Assembly (NCBI GenBank): GCA_035610835.1
Contig: CM069447.1
Coordinates: 57,915,048 to 57,979,047 of the forward strand
Origin: Ophiura sarsii
Taxonomy: Eukaryota > Echinodermata > Ophiuroidea > Amphilepidida > Ophiuridae
DNA: 64,000 bases
Reading direction: 5' to 3'
The notes below the pieces were generated by a model. It saw only the letters and a list, made by a program, of their open reading frames with translations. It had not been told where the DNA came from and made no database searches. Positions 1 to 11,124 of the stretch are shown piece after piece (the first letter of the stretch is position 1; every line of letters starts with the position of its first letter). The translations under genes and the position numbers were made by a program.

Positions 1-61
1 GTGGATCTGGTTAGGCCACACTGTAACACTATTACGTATGACTATACAGATACATGACATG

Positions 62-513
62 TACACCTAGCACAAAAGTCCCTGACCAGGTGTTTGATGT
101 TGGCTAATTCAAAATAGATAATCGGTACCAAACATCTGCGATATACATTAAATGAAAATAAATCGAATGGATAGTCTGGATGAATGGGTCTGGGGTGATT
201 GCGGTATAAAGGGTGTGTTAGCTGTGAAGATTAAACGTCTTTTACTGATTAGCTGTGAGTCTTTACACACACATTTTCACTGCGTAATCACACACAAATC
301 AATGATATCCCATATAAAACCATTTCTAGTGCAACTTTACTGTTGAAACCGATATAACTTTAAAAGTATTTATTCGATTTATTCGAATGAGGTATCAAAC
401 TGCGAAGAAGAAATTTGCCCAATTTATGTATATCTCATATTTTTGGTACCGATTCTCTATTTTGAATTAGCCAACATCAAAGCACCTGGTCAGGGACTTT
501 TGTGCTAAGTGTA
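62..513. mobile_element. Non-autonomous inverted-repeat element (MITE-like), about 450 bp
   Basis: Positions 62-131 and 446-513 form long, nearly perfect terminal inverted repeats: the left arm reads ACACCTAGCACAAAAGTCCC onward and the right arm is its reverse complement with few changes. No transposase frame lies between the arms; a 64-codon frame inside is not recognisable. The right half recurs at about 16090-16290. The superfamily is not assigned because no target-site duplication is clear, although the sequence just inside the boundaries could be read as TA-flanked. Confidence 0.7.
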
Positions 514-984
514 TGTAAAACATATGCGATAGTATATGACCAATGCAAATTGAACTAAACCGACAAAACTCTGTCCACAATCATAATATAAATAGTGGCA
601 TTAATCTCATTCAAACAGATGATGTTGCTTGTACGTTAACATTTATAAATCGGGCCACCATTTTACAGGTGGATTCATTTAGTAATAAAGGGCGCTCATT
701 ATTAACATATCCATAACTCTTTGTATACATGTTCACTACTGTATGCGAATTGTTCCGTGTTGCATGTGCTCGTTTTTATAAACGAATAAGCACATCAATA
801 ACTTTCTCCAGGATGGCATCTGAATAAAAAAATAAATCCTGAACATGTCGAATAGATTTAGAAAAGATTGCGTCTAAATTCATGTTGGATGGTTGGTAAA
901 GTGTCAGAATTTAAAAAAAATGGTTCTTTGAATTTGACAGGTTCGCAGACATGAGCAACATTTTATATCCAAATGGCCTTACTT
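514..984. other. No recognised feature
   Basis: AT-rich sequence without a credible reading frame, inverted repeat or RNA gene. A short stretch near 775-805 resembles 17390-17420, in line with the wider relationship between the first 5 kb and 16-18 kb. Confidence 0.4.
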
Positions 985-2250
985 ATCTTAGAGGTAAGGT
1001 GGTCTGCACACCCTATTTAGCACTGATTGATGAACGTGCGATGCAGAAGATGGCCGAAATAAATGTGACGTATTTTGATCGGATAAATACACTAAATTGT
1101 AAATAGAACATACGCGCAATTTTTGAAATAAGATTTTCTCATTGAAAAGCTGCAAAATGTCGTAAATAACCAAAACACCAAAGTCAGTTACAACTTCTTC
1201 ACTCAACCCAATCGCAGCATTAACAAAAATCTTTTTCAGGCATGTTAATAATATTGGACCGGATATTTGAATCCCAACGAATCCTTTGTAAAGATTGTAA
1301 TGATATGGTAAATGTTTTCAAATGCCATCGTTCATAACCTTCTGTTATAAAACGTTCATACAATTCTTAGGCATTAACCATTGATACTATTTTATTTCAT
1401 GAACAGATAGATGTTAAAGACTGCCTGCACTCATTTAAACGGACATAACATTTTTATTAAATCATGTTATGAATATAATTTTAATGCATCTCCCGCGGAT
1501 TTTGGTCATTTCGTTATTTAATACTAGACGACAAATATTTCATGATTAACGATGTTTTAAGCTTAAAGGCATGGCTGTCAAGTGTCAATCATATAACTCC
1601 ATTTCAACTTAGGCGTGAAAGTAATGTCACAACGCAAAAGTTGTGGGACAATTTTATATCAGTTTGATACAATATCCGATGATTTATGGGATACTACTTC
1701 ATAAAATATCCAAACCGAGATTTAGAGTATGATTATTTTGGTGCCACGGTATACGAGATGGCATATCTGTCCATACACACCAAAACAAGTACAAACATTC
1801 CACAATGACGTCATTAAACATGACCGATCACACAATTCCGTTGTATTCGTTTTTACAGTGAAATATAGGCCACGATTGACATATTCGCCAAAATATATTC
1901 CAAATATCGGAATTTCACCCGGTTTTTAGCTTACAAGTGAGGGAAATTATGTTTCTAAAACATAGTATAAGATTCAGGACCATACAATTTAGATATTTAA
2001 AACAAAAACAATATGTTCGATCTGAATTAGGAACTGCATCATAAGGTTCTAAAATGTTCTTTTTATATTTTGCAAACGCATTCTTATTAAGGTGTCACTT
2101 TAAACGATCGACGCGAGGCTTTGAGTAAACATCCAAAAGGGTAGGGTATTCTAAAACAACCTTTAGGTTAGTGCTGCGATGCAATGCTTACCGATCATTA
2201 ATCAAACCAAACGCCTATTTTATATTTGCTCAGTATTTGCGGTCACATGC
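985..2250. repeat. Tandem duplication array, unit 1
   Basis: Three blocks in order: 985-1420, 1423-1985 and 2010-2262. Each recurs in the same order in the next unit (2250-2625, 3218-3780 and 4120-4362) with scattered substitutions and small indels. Small open frames here (for example the minus frame at 988-1206 and its relative at 2220-2432) are not conserved as proteins, so the duplication looks non-coding. The first block also has relatives at about 4440-4560 and 17800-17900. Confidence 0.75.
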
Positions 2251-4362
2251 ACTGTTTGATGAACGTGCGATGTAGAAGATGGCCGAAATAAATGTGACGT
2301 TTTTTGATCGGATAGATACACTAAATTGTAAATAGAACATTCGCGCGATTTTTTGAAATAAATTGTTCTCATTGAACAGCTGCAAATTAGTGTAAATATG
2401 GCACCAAAGTAAGTTACAACTTCGTCCCTCAAACCAATCGTAACATTAAAAAAAGAATCTTTTTGAGGGATGATAATAATATTGGTCCAGATATTTTAAT
2501 CCCAACGTATCCTTTGTAAACATTGTAAAAGTATTTAAATGCCATCGTTCATAATCTTCTGTTATAAAACGTTCATACAATTCTTAGGCATTAACCATTG
2601 ATACTATTTTATTTCATGAACCAGTCAATAGTTAGGTCACCCAAGCCCTATATGAAAGCTATGAAGATTGTTAAACGGGGTCAGTCGTCACAAACATGAA
2701 TAGTCAAACGACCTTGCTATTGTCAACATTCCAAACTGCAGTGCGAATCTTTTCTATGGCGGATTTCATTCCGTGGTATAAAGCTATGACGTTTCCGTGG
2801 TCTCCAAGCAGAGAGAGCAATACGTAGGCCTACATGGACTTTTTTGGTAGACGAGGGTTCATTTCATGATTTGATGAGGTTTAGAATGAGTTAGGATTCC
2901 TGCAATTTCGAAGACCACAGATTTTCAAAACGTGAATTTTCCAACATTTTACGACACAACACAACACAACACAACACAACACGTGTTTAATACTTTACAT
3001 TTTACCGTTCTGCTGATGTTATTGATTCTCCTCTAAAATTCTACATGGTTTTAACACGTCTCTCAGTTTTTGAGAAGCCCAAATAGACCATTTTCCGAAA
3101 CTATTTCTAGCAACGATTGCAGTCACTGATACTCCATTGTTTTCTTGCGTACAACAAAATCTGACATGCAGCGTAACCTCTCTGCAGGCTGGAACAGGTA
3201 GAGGTTCAAGACATGGGATGTCTGCACTCATTTGAACGGACATAACATTTCTATTTAATCATGTTATGAATATAATTTTATTGCATCTCCCGCGGATTTT
3301 GGTAGGTCATTTTGTTACTAAATAGACGACAAATAGTTCATGATTAACGCTTTAAGCTACAAGGCAAGGGTGCCAAGTGTCAATCATATAACTCCATTTA
3401 AACTTAGGCGTACAAGTAACGTCACATCGCAAAAGTTGTGGGACACTTTTACTTCAGCTTGATACATTATCCTATGATTTATGGGTTACTACTCCCTAAA
3501 ATATCCCAACCGAGATTTAGAGTATGCTTATTTTGGTACCCTGGTATAGCTAGATGTCATATCTGTCCTTACAAAACAAGTACAAACATTCCACAATGAC
3601 GTTATTAAACATGGCCGATCATAAAATTCCGTTGTATTTTTGTGTACAGTGAATTATAGGCCACAATTGACATTTCGCCATCATAAGTTCCAAATATCGG
3701 AATTTCACCCGGTTTTTAGCTTATAAGTGAGGGAAATTATGTTTCTAATAATATATACAATAAGATTCAGGAGCATACAATTTATATGTTTAAAAAAAAT
3801 GTATGGTGGCACCCCCCAACCCCCCTCCCTCCCCCTCCCCTTCACACCTACCCTTGGACTTTGACGGCTTACACTACCCCGGGTAGTACCCTCAATTTTC
3901 AACGCGTTTCTGAAAACATTTCAATTGTGATATCTGATAGAATTGGCTTTTCATATTAGCAACACTATACGTCAATTTGACTTGATCATAGCATAGCAGT
4001 GCTGCAGCAGCTTTACCGTGATTAGTGGGGAATTAGCCCACTCGAAAATATTTCTAAACCTGGTAAAAAGAACAACAAGCATTACTAATTACATTAATCC
4101 ACGAAGATAAGCAACGCCATTTGTCGATCTGAATTAGGAACTGCCCCATAAGGTTCTAAAATGTTCTGTTTTGTATTTTGCAAACGTATTCTTATTAAGG
4201 TGTCACTTTAAACGATCGACGCGAGGCTTTGAGTAAACATCCAAAAGGGTAGGGTATTCTAAAACAACCTATAGGTTAGTGTTGCAATGCAATGCTTACC
4301 GATCATTAATCAAACCAAACGCCTATTTTATATTTGCTCAGTATTTGCGGTCACATGCAATT
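2250..4362. repeat. Tandem duplication array, unit 2 (with two inserts)
   Basis: Same three blocks as unit 1 but lengthened by two stretches absent from unit 1: 2626-3217 and about 3790-4115. The first insert holds an (AACAC)n microsatellite at about 2951-2982; the second holds a C-rich run around 3811-3842. Whether the inserts were gained here or lost in unit 1 cannot be told from this window. No coding potential is recognised. Confidence 0.75.
2951..2982. repeat. (AACAC)n microsatellite
   Basis: About six tandem copies of the pentamer AACAC, visible directly. Confidence 0.9.
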
Positions 4363-4700
4363 TCAGAAAATTGTCCTCGCAGACAGCTTCAAAATATTTG
4401 CTGACATGATACACATTTTGTCGGCAACTTTATTGCTATTATTCGACGTTAGGTGATCTACACACCTCTATTAAGCTATGTTTGACGAACGTGTGATGTC
4501 GAAGATTGCCGAAATAAAAGTGACGTTTTGGATCTGATAAATATACTCGCGCACGTATATCGTGAAAAGGGTAAAGTATCATCGTGTCTTTAAAAGTATG
4601 AACAGACGAGGTAATAATATGAATAAAAATATACATTCATTCTGTTATTAGTCTCATAACAGTAATAGTATGCATGTTTTCTTTATCTATTATGCTTATT
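4363..4700. repeat. Tandem array, partial unit 3
   Basis: Starts like the first block of units 1 and 2 (the stretch about guanine-rich ATGTCGAAGATTGCCGAAAT near 4494-4515) and then diverges. It is closer to 17720-17900 than to unit 1, sharing the AAAATTGTCCTC to TTTTGTCGGCA stretch. No gene is recognised. Confidence 0.6.
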
Positions 4701-4729
4701 TTTCGACAAATATATATGATGACCAATGT

Positions 4730-6056
4730 ACAGGGTGTCTCACAAAATTTGCAACGCTCCATTAGGTGATCGTAACTTCAAAATAGCAGGTGTAATAGAA
4801 CAATTGAAACACCAAATAAGAACAAATTAATTGGCTACAATTTGAAGAAAACCGCGTTTGATTCGTTTTATTAATTACGAAGAAATGAGCGATTATGTAC
4901 AAGTAGTCGAAGGACAATTCCATCTAAGTTTGTATATAGATTTTCATTTGCGAAGCAGATGGTCACTTTCTCATTCTCTTTTCAATAAGCCAGCACTGTT
5001 GGATACTTTCTCAGGGATACTATTAATTTTGGGATAGGAAAGTCGTATACTAACGTACGTAGCGAAAACGGTCCTTTTGAATATTTGAATAAATTATGAT
5101 AATCGTCTGGAATGCGTCGGTGACCGGCGTGTTAGTCAGCATAGAATTGGTGGCGCTGTGCACGCGGTAGATTTACACACAGCTTGCTGTCAAAAAATGA
5201 TACTGACACTGGAGTTGGTTATCCAACTCCAGCGGATTTTGGATGAAATAATTTAGTTCCAACGTGTGATGAATTTTATGGGGTCATATAATCAAAATCC
5301 CGGGCAAAATCCATCGTTACATTGAAAGTAATGGAAATTCAAAATTAACGACCGTTCGTGTCTACCATCGTCTGCTACAATCACGCCTTATCAGTATAGC
5401 GCCATCAATTCTATGCTGACTAAACTTTAATTTAAAAGTGGACCCGATCGGCAAGCTCAGTGGCACACCCCTGACTTTCTTCGTATCATACTTACTGAGT
5501 AATAATCGATCGTGACATTCATAACACCCACTAGTCAAAATCCAATACAACTCATTGTATCGAGAGAGATTACAATTTACTCTTTTAATCTTAAGAGAAC
5601 TATACAAGTGGTCTCTTGAGAAAGTTATCAAAATTGTTGAATTGGAGTTCAGGCTATCTTAAGTCTAATCGGGAAGTTTTTTAAACGTGAAGAATCCCGA
5701 TAACTTTTGTGCGCAATATGATTTTGAATTTGGTAAACAACTGGCATATTATTATTTAGAATAAAAGAAAAAATAGAACAAGACCAAGTGTAATGAATGT
5801 TATCTTTGAGAGAGAAGTATTGATTAATCGTTTGTCTGTGCTGTCTGAGTCACTCAATATGAGCAAACTTGGATGGAAGTGTTCCTTGACTACTTTTACG
5901 TAATCGCTCATTTCTTCGTAATAACTGAACCAAATCAAGTTTTTTTTCCAAATTGTATCCAGTTAATTTGTATTTATTTCGTCGTTTCAATTGTTCGATT
6001 CTAACGTTTATTTACGAAGTTACGATCCCCTAATGGAGCGTTAAGACACCATGCAC
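4730..6056. mobile_element. Inverted-repeat DNA element, about 1.3 kb, with nested internal inverted repeats
   Basis: The outer arms at about 4730-4935 and 5880-6056 are inverted copies of each other (start ACAGGGTGTCTCAC; shared ACGCTCCATTAGG and ACGAAGAAATGAGCGATTA). Inside, 5132-5155 and 5398-5424 are a second inverted pair (AGTCAGCATAGAATTG core), and 5211-5234 is a short hairpin. The internal frames (89 aa at 5362-5631 minus, 60 aa at 5756-5938 minus) are not recognisable. I interpret this as a non-autonomous foldback or MITE-like DNA transposon. The CAGGGTGTC terminus resembles some mariner-like ends, but no transposase or clear target-site duplication is visible. Confidence 0.65.
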
Positions 6057-6179
6057 GTGTGTTCTTTATCAATTAAATGACAGTGGCCTGAAGCCGATCA
6101 AATGGTGAATGCTTTGCATTAAAACGCATGTTATGCTAGCAATATACGTCTTTTGACGTATTATGATATATATGTGAGA

Positions 6180-6960
6180 ACAGTGTCCGAATTAAGGAAA
6201 AAAATATGGTTGCCCGCCGGGCAACCTAGCAGAAAATTATGGTTGCCCGGCAGAAATTTTGGTGGCCCGTATTTTATGCGTTTATTTTGTTTAACTTAGT
6301 AATCTACACCCAATGCGATTATGCGCCGCGCTAAAAGTTACAGTTGTGATACTGTACACAATTATGATATTTTTTTGTAACATGAATATGTTACTAATAA
6401 CTAGTAATCACATCACAGTCACTCACACCATCATCATCTCGTATTACCAAGGAGCTTATATAATGGGAGAGGAAATTCGAATAGCAAAATTTAAGCCTCC
6501 CCATGTATGGGCATGTGGGGGTGAGTACGCGCGATGTAACTCTTGAGATGACGGCGAACACTCATTAGCATACTTTAGACGCGTGATGTAACTCTTGTAA
6601 CTTATTAGCATACTTTAGACGCGTGATGTAACTCTTGGAACGTGGGCGCTGTCACGCTAGAGGCTTCAATTTCGGCAACGGGAGTAACCGGTCTGGTATT
6701 ACTGCTACATGTAATATAATAGTATACAGACTACGGCTACCACGCGTACGGTATAAATAGGATACATGTACTAATAAGGCCCAAATGAGATCATGGAAGT
6801 ACAATGATAGATTAATATTTTCCGTATGAAACTTGGATTATATAATTACTATTTAGCTGATTTTGTTTCATTCACAGATCTGTAAAATATTTAAATTCAT
6901 GTGTTAACTTCTAGTAAGATTTGTGATTGCCCGCCGGGCGAACGCTGTGTGAGAAATGAA
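6180..6960. repeat. Dispersed repeat with GGTTGCCCG hairpins
   Basis: Contains a perfect 9-bp-stem hairpin (GGTTGCCCG C CGGGCAACC) near 6209 and further GTTGCCCGG copies near 6242 and 6928. The stretch about 6695-6890 is strongly similar to 50805-50980, and both regions carry the GCCCG motifs and a CACTCACACCATCATCATC stretch. Around 6567-6638 a 34-37-bp unit (TTAGCATACTTTAGACGCG core) is tandemly duplicated, with a third partial copy near 6528. Mobile-element class unknown. Confidence 0.6.
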
Positions 6961-7539
6961 AAGTACTTCATGTTTTACATATTTTGAAACGGTATGTAGT
7001 GGTTTTAATTTCAGAAACATTGCATAAACCTTGTATATAAATGACGTTTAATTTTAATTGATGTATAAGAAAGTGAGCATTAGTAATATTGCTCTAAAAT
7101 AAACCTAGCGTTTAAGTCCATATCTCTATATAACACAACTTATCCCAGAATATAAATACATTTGATCGGTGCGTTTATTCGTTTGCTAAGTTAAAAGGCA
7201 GAATTCCGCCTAATTTTTGATTAAAATCATTTGGACGAACTGGACGCTGAACCCAATCTACTAAAATGTCCATGCTCTATTTGCCTTGAGACCCGATATC
7301 TCTTCTAACATAGCCCATTAATTATAAAACGCGCCAATATTTTGGGATTAATTTAGAGTTGTGATGATCGTTCTTTACACTGACATTCGGATGTGGAATC
7401 GCTCTGTGTTTATGTTAGAAGGATGTGTGGTCCGAAATCTTTTATCGATTCTTTTCATGTTCTAGACCAAATAATGTTGAATAAATCGCTATTTCTCCGC
7501 AATAACAAACTGTTAAAACACCTAGTAAACTGTCGTCAG
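6961..7539. other. No recognised feature
   Basis: AT-rich, no credible frame or repeat partner found. A 19-bp direct repeat (ACTGTCGTCAGTACTTATG twice) closes the stretch at about 7531-7568. Confidence 0.35.
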
Positions 7540-7891
7540 TACTTATGACTGTCGTCAGTACTTATGTGGCAGCCATCTTAGATTGATACATTCATGTATA
7601 TCTTCATTTTGATATCACAATATATTTACAAAATTGATTTAAGCATTTTTCATTATTTCTGATTAGAATTTGATTTTAGCCATTTTGGCCCAGTTCAAAA
7701 TGATCTGCCGTCTGCGCAAGCGCATATTTTCTGCAGGTTTCATGCGAATAAGTTCAGATAATTAGTTAACAATCATATGGGATCGCCCAAACTGGTTAAT
7801 TGCTTGGATTGTTCCTAAATTGTTTGATTTTCCGCAATATAAGTGATTCGCTGACTCGGCATTTTTAAACGAAAATCGGCTATATTTTGAA
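7540..7891. mobile_element. Left part of a DNA-transposon copy, interrupted by the LINE
   Basis: Closely matches 36630-36965 (shared GTGGCAGCCATCTT, CATTATTTCTGATTAGAATT and GGCCCAGTTCAAAATGATCT). In the relative at 36334-37331 the sequence runs straight on; here it stops at TTTTGAAAT and the LINE begins. The left inverted repeat of this copy is not recognisable, so the copy is truncated or diverged on that side. Confidence 0.75.
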
Positions 7892-10204
7892 ATAATAATA
7901 ATAATAAACAGGCATTTAAAAGACGCATTTCAAACCGCAACGAAACACAATGCGCCGCACAAAGATAAAATCAATCAATTAAAAATTCAAATTTAAAAAT
8001 TTTAAATTTTAAATTTAAATTTAAAAATTAAGAATACGCACAATCTGTACAATCATCATAAAATACCATAACAAATTAACAAAATATATACATGAGTAAA
8101 AGGCAAACACAATTGAAGCGCAAAAGTCAATATAGATACAGAATTGCCAAAATTACACACGAGTGAAAAGGTAGTGCTTCAGCTTGCACTTAAACTGTTC
8201 GACAGTGGAAGCAGATCGAACCTTGGTGGGAAGCGAATTCCACAGTTTCGGGGCAGCTGCCGAAAACGCACGCTCGCCATACGTACGGGTATGAATTACA
8301 CATGGTGGATCCAGCAGGTCCATGGATGAAGATCTAAGAGTCCGAGGAGGATCGTGTTTCTTCAAGAGATCTGTCAGGTAAGAAGGGGCCAGACCATGAA
8401 GGCATTTGTAAGTTATAAGCAGTATCTTGTATTGAATGCGTTCGGTGATTGGCAACCAGTGAAGGTCCCTTAATATGTCACTGACGTGGTTGCGTTTCAT
8501 TGCAGTAAGCCTAGCCGCAGAATTCTGTACACGCTGAAGCTTACCAATCAGATATTGTGGTAAGGCATAAAGAAGACAGTTACAGTAGTCAAGGCGTGAC
8601 GTCACAAATGCGTGGATGAGTCTTTCCGTGGTTTTCATATCAAGATATTTCCGAATTTGACCAATTCTATAAATGGCCAATGCTGCGGAATGACAGATGC
8701 TATTGACTTGCTGTGTCAATCTGAGATCGTTGTCAAAGGCGACACCAAGATTACGGGCAACTGCAGAAGGAATTACAGATGATGATCCGATAGTAACTGT
8801 CGGCACAGGATCCGAGGGCACAAAACGGGAAGCAAAGCACAAGGCTTCTGTCTTGCTATCATTGAACTTTAATTTGTTCAAAACCGACCACGTTTTAATG
8901 TCATCAACACATCGTTGCAGTTTCTGAAGAGCGATGGTTTTGTCAGAAGGATGGAAAAGCACATACAACTGGGTGTCATCAGCATACATAACACAGTCTA
9001 GCTCATGTGCCTTGATGATATCCTGCAAAGCCGCACTGTATAAGGTGAACAAAATTGGTCCAATAACGGAGCCCTGAGGAACACCGTAGCGAAGTGGATG
9101 AGTGTCAGAGAGCGTTCTGCAAATAGAGACAGCCTGGACACGCCCCGACAAATATGAAGCAAACCATGACAGCGCAGTGTCAGATAACCCGTATCTAGTC
9201 CTTAATCGTTGGATAAGAGTCTTGTGGTCAATGGTGTCAAAAGCGGATGACAAATCTAATAACACAAGAACAACTTCCTGATGTTGGTCAACAGCACGCA
9301 AAAGATCATTGTTCACTCGGAGAAGGGCCGTCTCTGTGCTGTGGTAGCGACGGTAGGCTGACTGCATACTAGCACTAAGATCCTGATCGTCAAGGTAATT
9401 TTGTAACTGCTTTGTGACAATCCGTTCTAAAACCTTTGCTAAAAGAGGCAAATTAGATATTGGTCGATAATTCTGCATGTTCTCAGGATCTAATTTAGCT
9501 TTCTTCAGTAGAGGGATGATGCGCGAGGACTTCAGTGCAGATGGCACTACGCCAGTTGCTATGGATCTGTTGATGATCTCAGTTATTACAGGAAGCAGTT
9601 CTTCTTGGCACTTTTTGAAAAGCTTTGCAGGAAGGGGATCGAGATCAGACGACTTGGAGGCTGATGTTTTAAGCACTTCACGGACATTTTCCTGAGACAC
9701 AGCAGAGAATTCAGACATCGAAGAGTTACAGCTGTCCTCAATGTCAATAGACAGGGGAGATGGTTGGGTAGCATCAAGTTCTTGTCTAAGGCGAGTTATT
9801 TTAGCATCAAAGAACGAAGCAAATCGATTTGCAAGCTCAACGTCGGATGTATGAGGTGGCATTGCAGCCTCGCGCTTAACGGTTGTCATCTGATCTATCA
9901 TGCGAAACAGTCTTTTACTATCACACTGTGATATTCGCGTACGATGGCAATTAGTCTTGGCTTTCTCAAGATCACTTCTGTACGCTCTACACTGGTCACG
10001 GAAAGCAATTCTATCCACCTCCAAACCAGACTTTCCCCACCTGCGTTCACATTTACGCTTAAGTCTTTTTGATTCACGATGACTGTCGTTGAACCAAAGG
10101 GCATTGGGACGTAAGGTGATGGAACGAGTCACAAGAGGTGCATGACGATCGAGAAGCCCTGTTAGGACAGAGTTATATTGTTCAGTCCGCTTCTCGAGAT
10201 CGAT
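7892..10204 (-). mobile_element. 5'-truncated L2/CR1-type LINE retrotransposon
   Basis: The minus-strand element runs from a truncated 5' end near 10204 to a 3' end at about 7892, finishing in an (ATT)n microsatellite tail (AATAATAATAATAATAA on the plus strand at 7893-7909). Short-repeat 3' tails are typical of L2/CR1 elements. The 3' untranslated region is about 260 bp and AT-rich. The junctions are defined by comparison with the uninterrupted copy of the host transposon at about 36965-36985. The endonuclease domain and ORF1 are missing, so this is a dead-on-arrival copy even though its RT frame is open. No clear target-site duplication is seen. Confidence 0.85.
8153..10204 (-). CDS. LINE ORF2 reverse transcriptase, N-terminally truncated
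   Basis: Open frame of about 683 residues on the minus strand, ending at TAA at 8153-8155. The conventional frame can be taken from a GTG at 10130-10132, but the same frame continues upstream without a stop to the 5' junction of the element (residues around YNSVLTGLLDRHAPLV), so no true start codon is present. RT motifs are visible in order: LLDLSSAFDTIDH (domain A), GVPQGSVIGPILF (domain B), the catalytic YADDTQLYV (domain C), then NLGVAFDNDL, FVTSRLDYCNCLL, LHWLPITERIQYKIL and a C-terminal PKLWNSLP region. This order is characteristic of L2/CR1 non-LTR elements, in which the protein reverse-transcribes element RNA at a nicked target. The apurinic-type endonuclease that normally precedes the RT is absent. 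No internal stop or frameshift was noticed, implying a fairly recent insertion. It is not a host gene. Confidence 0.93.
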   Translation of the reverse strand: MDLEKRTEQYNSVLTGLLDRHAPLVTRSITLRPNALWFNDSHRESKRLKRKCERRWGKSGLEVDRIAFRDQCRAYRSDLEKAKTNCHRTRISQCDSKRLFRMIDQMTTVKREAAMPPHTSDVELANRFASFFDAKITRLRQELDATQPSPLSIDIEDSCNSSMSEFSAVSQENVREVLKTSASKSSDLDPLPAKLFKKCQEELLPVITEIINRSIATGVVPSALKSSRIIPLLKKAKLDPENMQNYRPISNLPLLAKVLERIVTKQLQNYLDDQDLSASMQSAYRRYHSTETALLRVNNDLLRAVDQHQEVVLVLLDLSSAFDTIDHKTLIQRLRTRYGLSDTALSWFASYLSGRVQAVSICRTLSDTHPLRYGVPQGSVIGPILFTLYSAALQDIIKAHELDCVMYADDTQLYVLFHPSDKTIALQKLQRCVDDIKTWSVLNKLKFNDSKTEALCFASRFVPSDPVPTVTIGSSSVIPSAVARNLGVAFDNDLRLTQQVNSICHSAALAIYRIGQIRKYLDMKTTERLIHAFVTSRLDYCNCLLYALPQYLIGKLQRVQNSAARLTAMKRNHVSDILRDLHWLPITERIQYKILLITYKCLHGLAPSYLTDLLKKHDPPRTLRSSSMDLLDPPCVIHTRTYGERAFSAAAPKLWNSLPTKVRSASTVEQFKCKLKHYLFTRV

Positions 10205-10576
10205 CTGATATTTGTATACTTTTTCCTCTTATACTACATAATATCAAATTACACAGGGATTAAAGTTATTGTCTTTTTCATCATACTTACGCGAAAAAAA
10301 GGGATTTACCTGCTTCTGGTGTCATGTTATGCAATATTCTTACCACAGGTTTCATACAAACAATTCAAATTTTCCGCCAAATAACTGATTTAGCAGTGTC
10401 TTAAGTGTACTTACTTTGAGACAATGCTATGACGTCATAGTTCACACTTAGAAATCCAAAACTGCATTGTTTGAAAGACAAGGGTTCATACTTTGTTTTG
10501 ATCACACTATCCCTCAATAGAATCGCTCATGCATCCCATACCATGATCACTTTCATAACTTACTGACTGACCCTCG
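10205..10576. mobile_element. Right part of the LINE-interrupted DNA transposon, with terminal inverted repeat
   Basis: Matches 36970-37331 (ATATTTGTATACTTTTTC, ATCAAATTACACAGGGATTAAAGT). It ends in GACCCTCG at 10576 followed by TA. The last 80 bp are an inverted copy of the left end of the element at 36334 (ATTCTATTGAGGGATA core). The CGAGGGTC terminus with TA flanks is mariner-like. The 68-aa frame at 10178-10384 is incidental. Confidence 0.75.
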
Positions 10577-10578
10577 TA

Positions 10579-11122
10579 TTAGTAGACAAGAGATTAATAG
10601 AATAATATTCTTTTCTCTCAAACAAGCTGTTTAACACACGCATATTTTTGCACTTTATCGAAAATGTGCATGTCGTACATAACGGAGTGTGTTGAATTTG
10701 ATAAATCGGATATTCATGACCTAAAATTATAATGAAAGGGTACAGTATGTCAAAGATGATGAGAAAACAACGGACCTGAACCTATTGATTTTGATGATGA
10801 AAATAATTCATAAACTTTGGGTATCAATGGGTACTAATAATGCTGGGACAGCTTGTACAATATCTTACCGCGAATTGTTAAAGTTTATTTTCGTCGTTAA
10901 AGTTCAAAACATACAGCCATACAGATTTTTTTTTAAAAATCCTCACCGTAAAATGAGCTGCGGGCGTCGGTGCGTCTCGACACGCTTTTGGTAAAAAGGC
11001 GTCGCTTAATGGTATTCGGCCGCGTGCTGTTGTCCTGTTATGTATTTATTGATTAGTACTGTCAGTTAAATGCCCTGCGGATGAGTAATGCAGTCGCCAC
11101 ACCCCCGATATTGGTGATAACA
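10579..11122. other. No recognised feature
   Basis: Non-coding sequence. A small frame at 10785-10994 shows no recognisable motif. No repeat partner found by eye. Confidence 0.35.
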
Positions 11123-11124
11123 TA

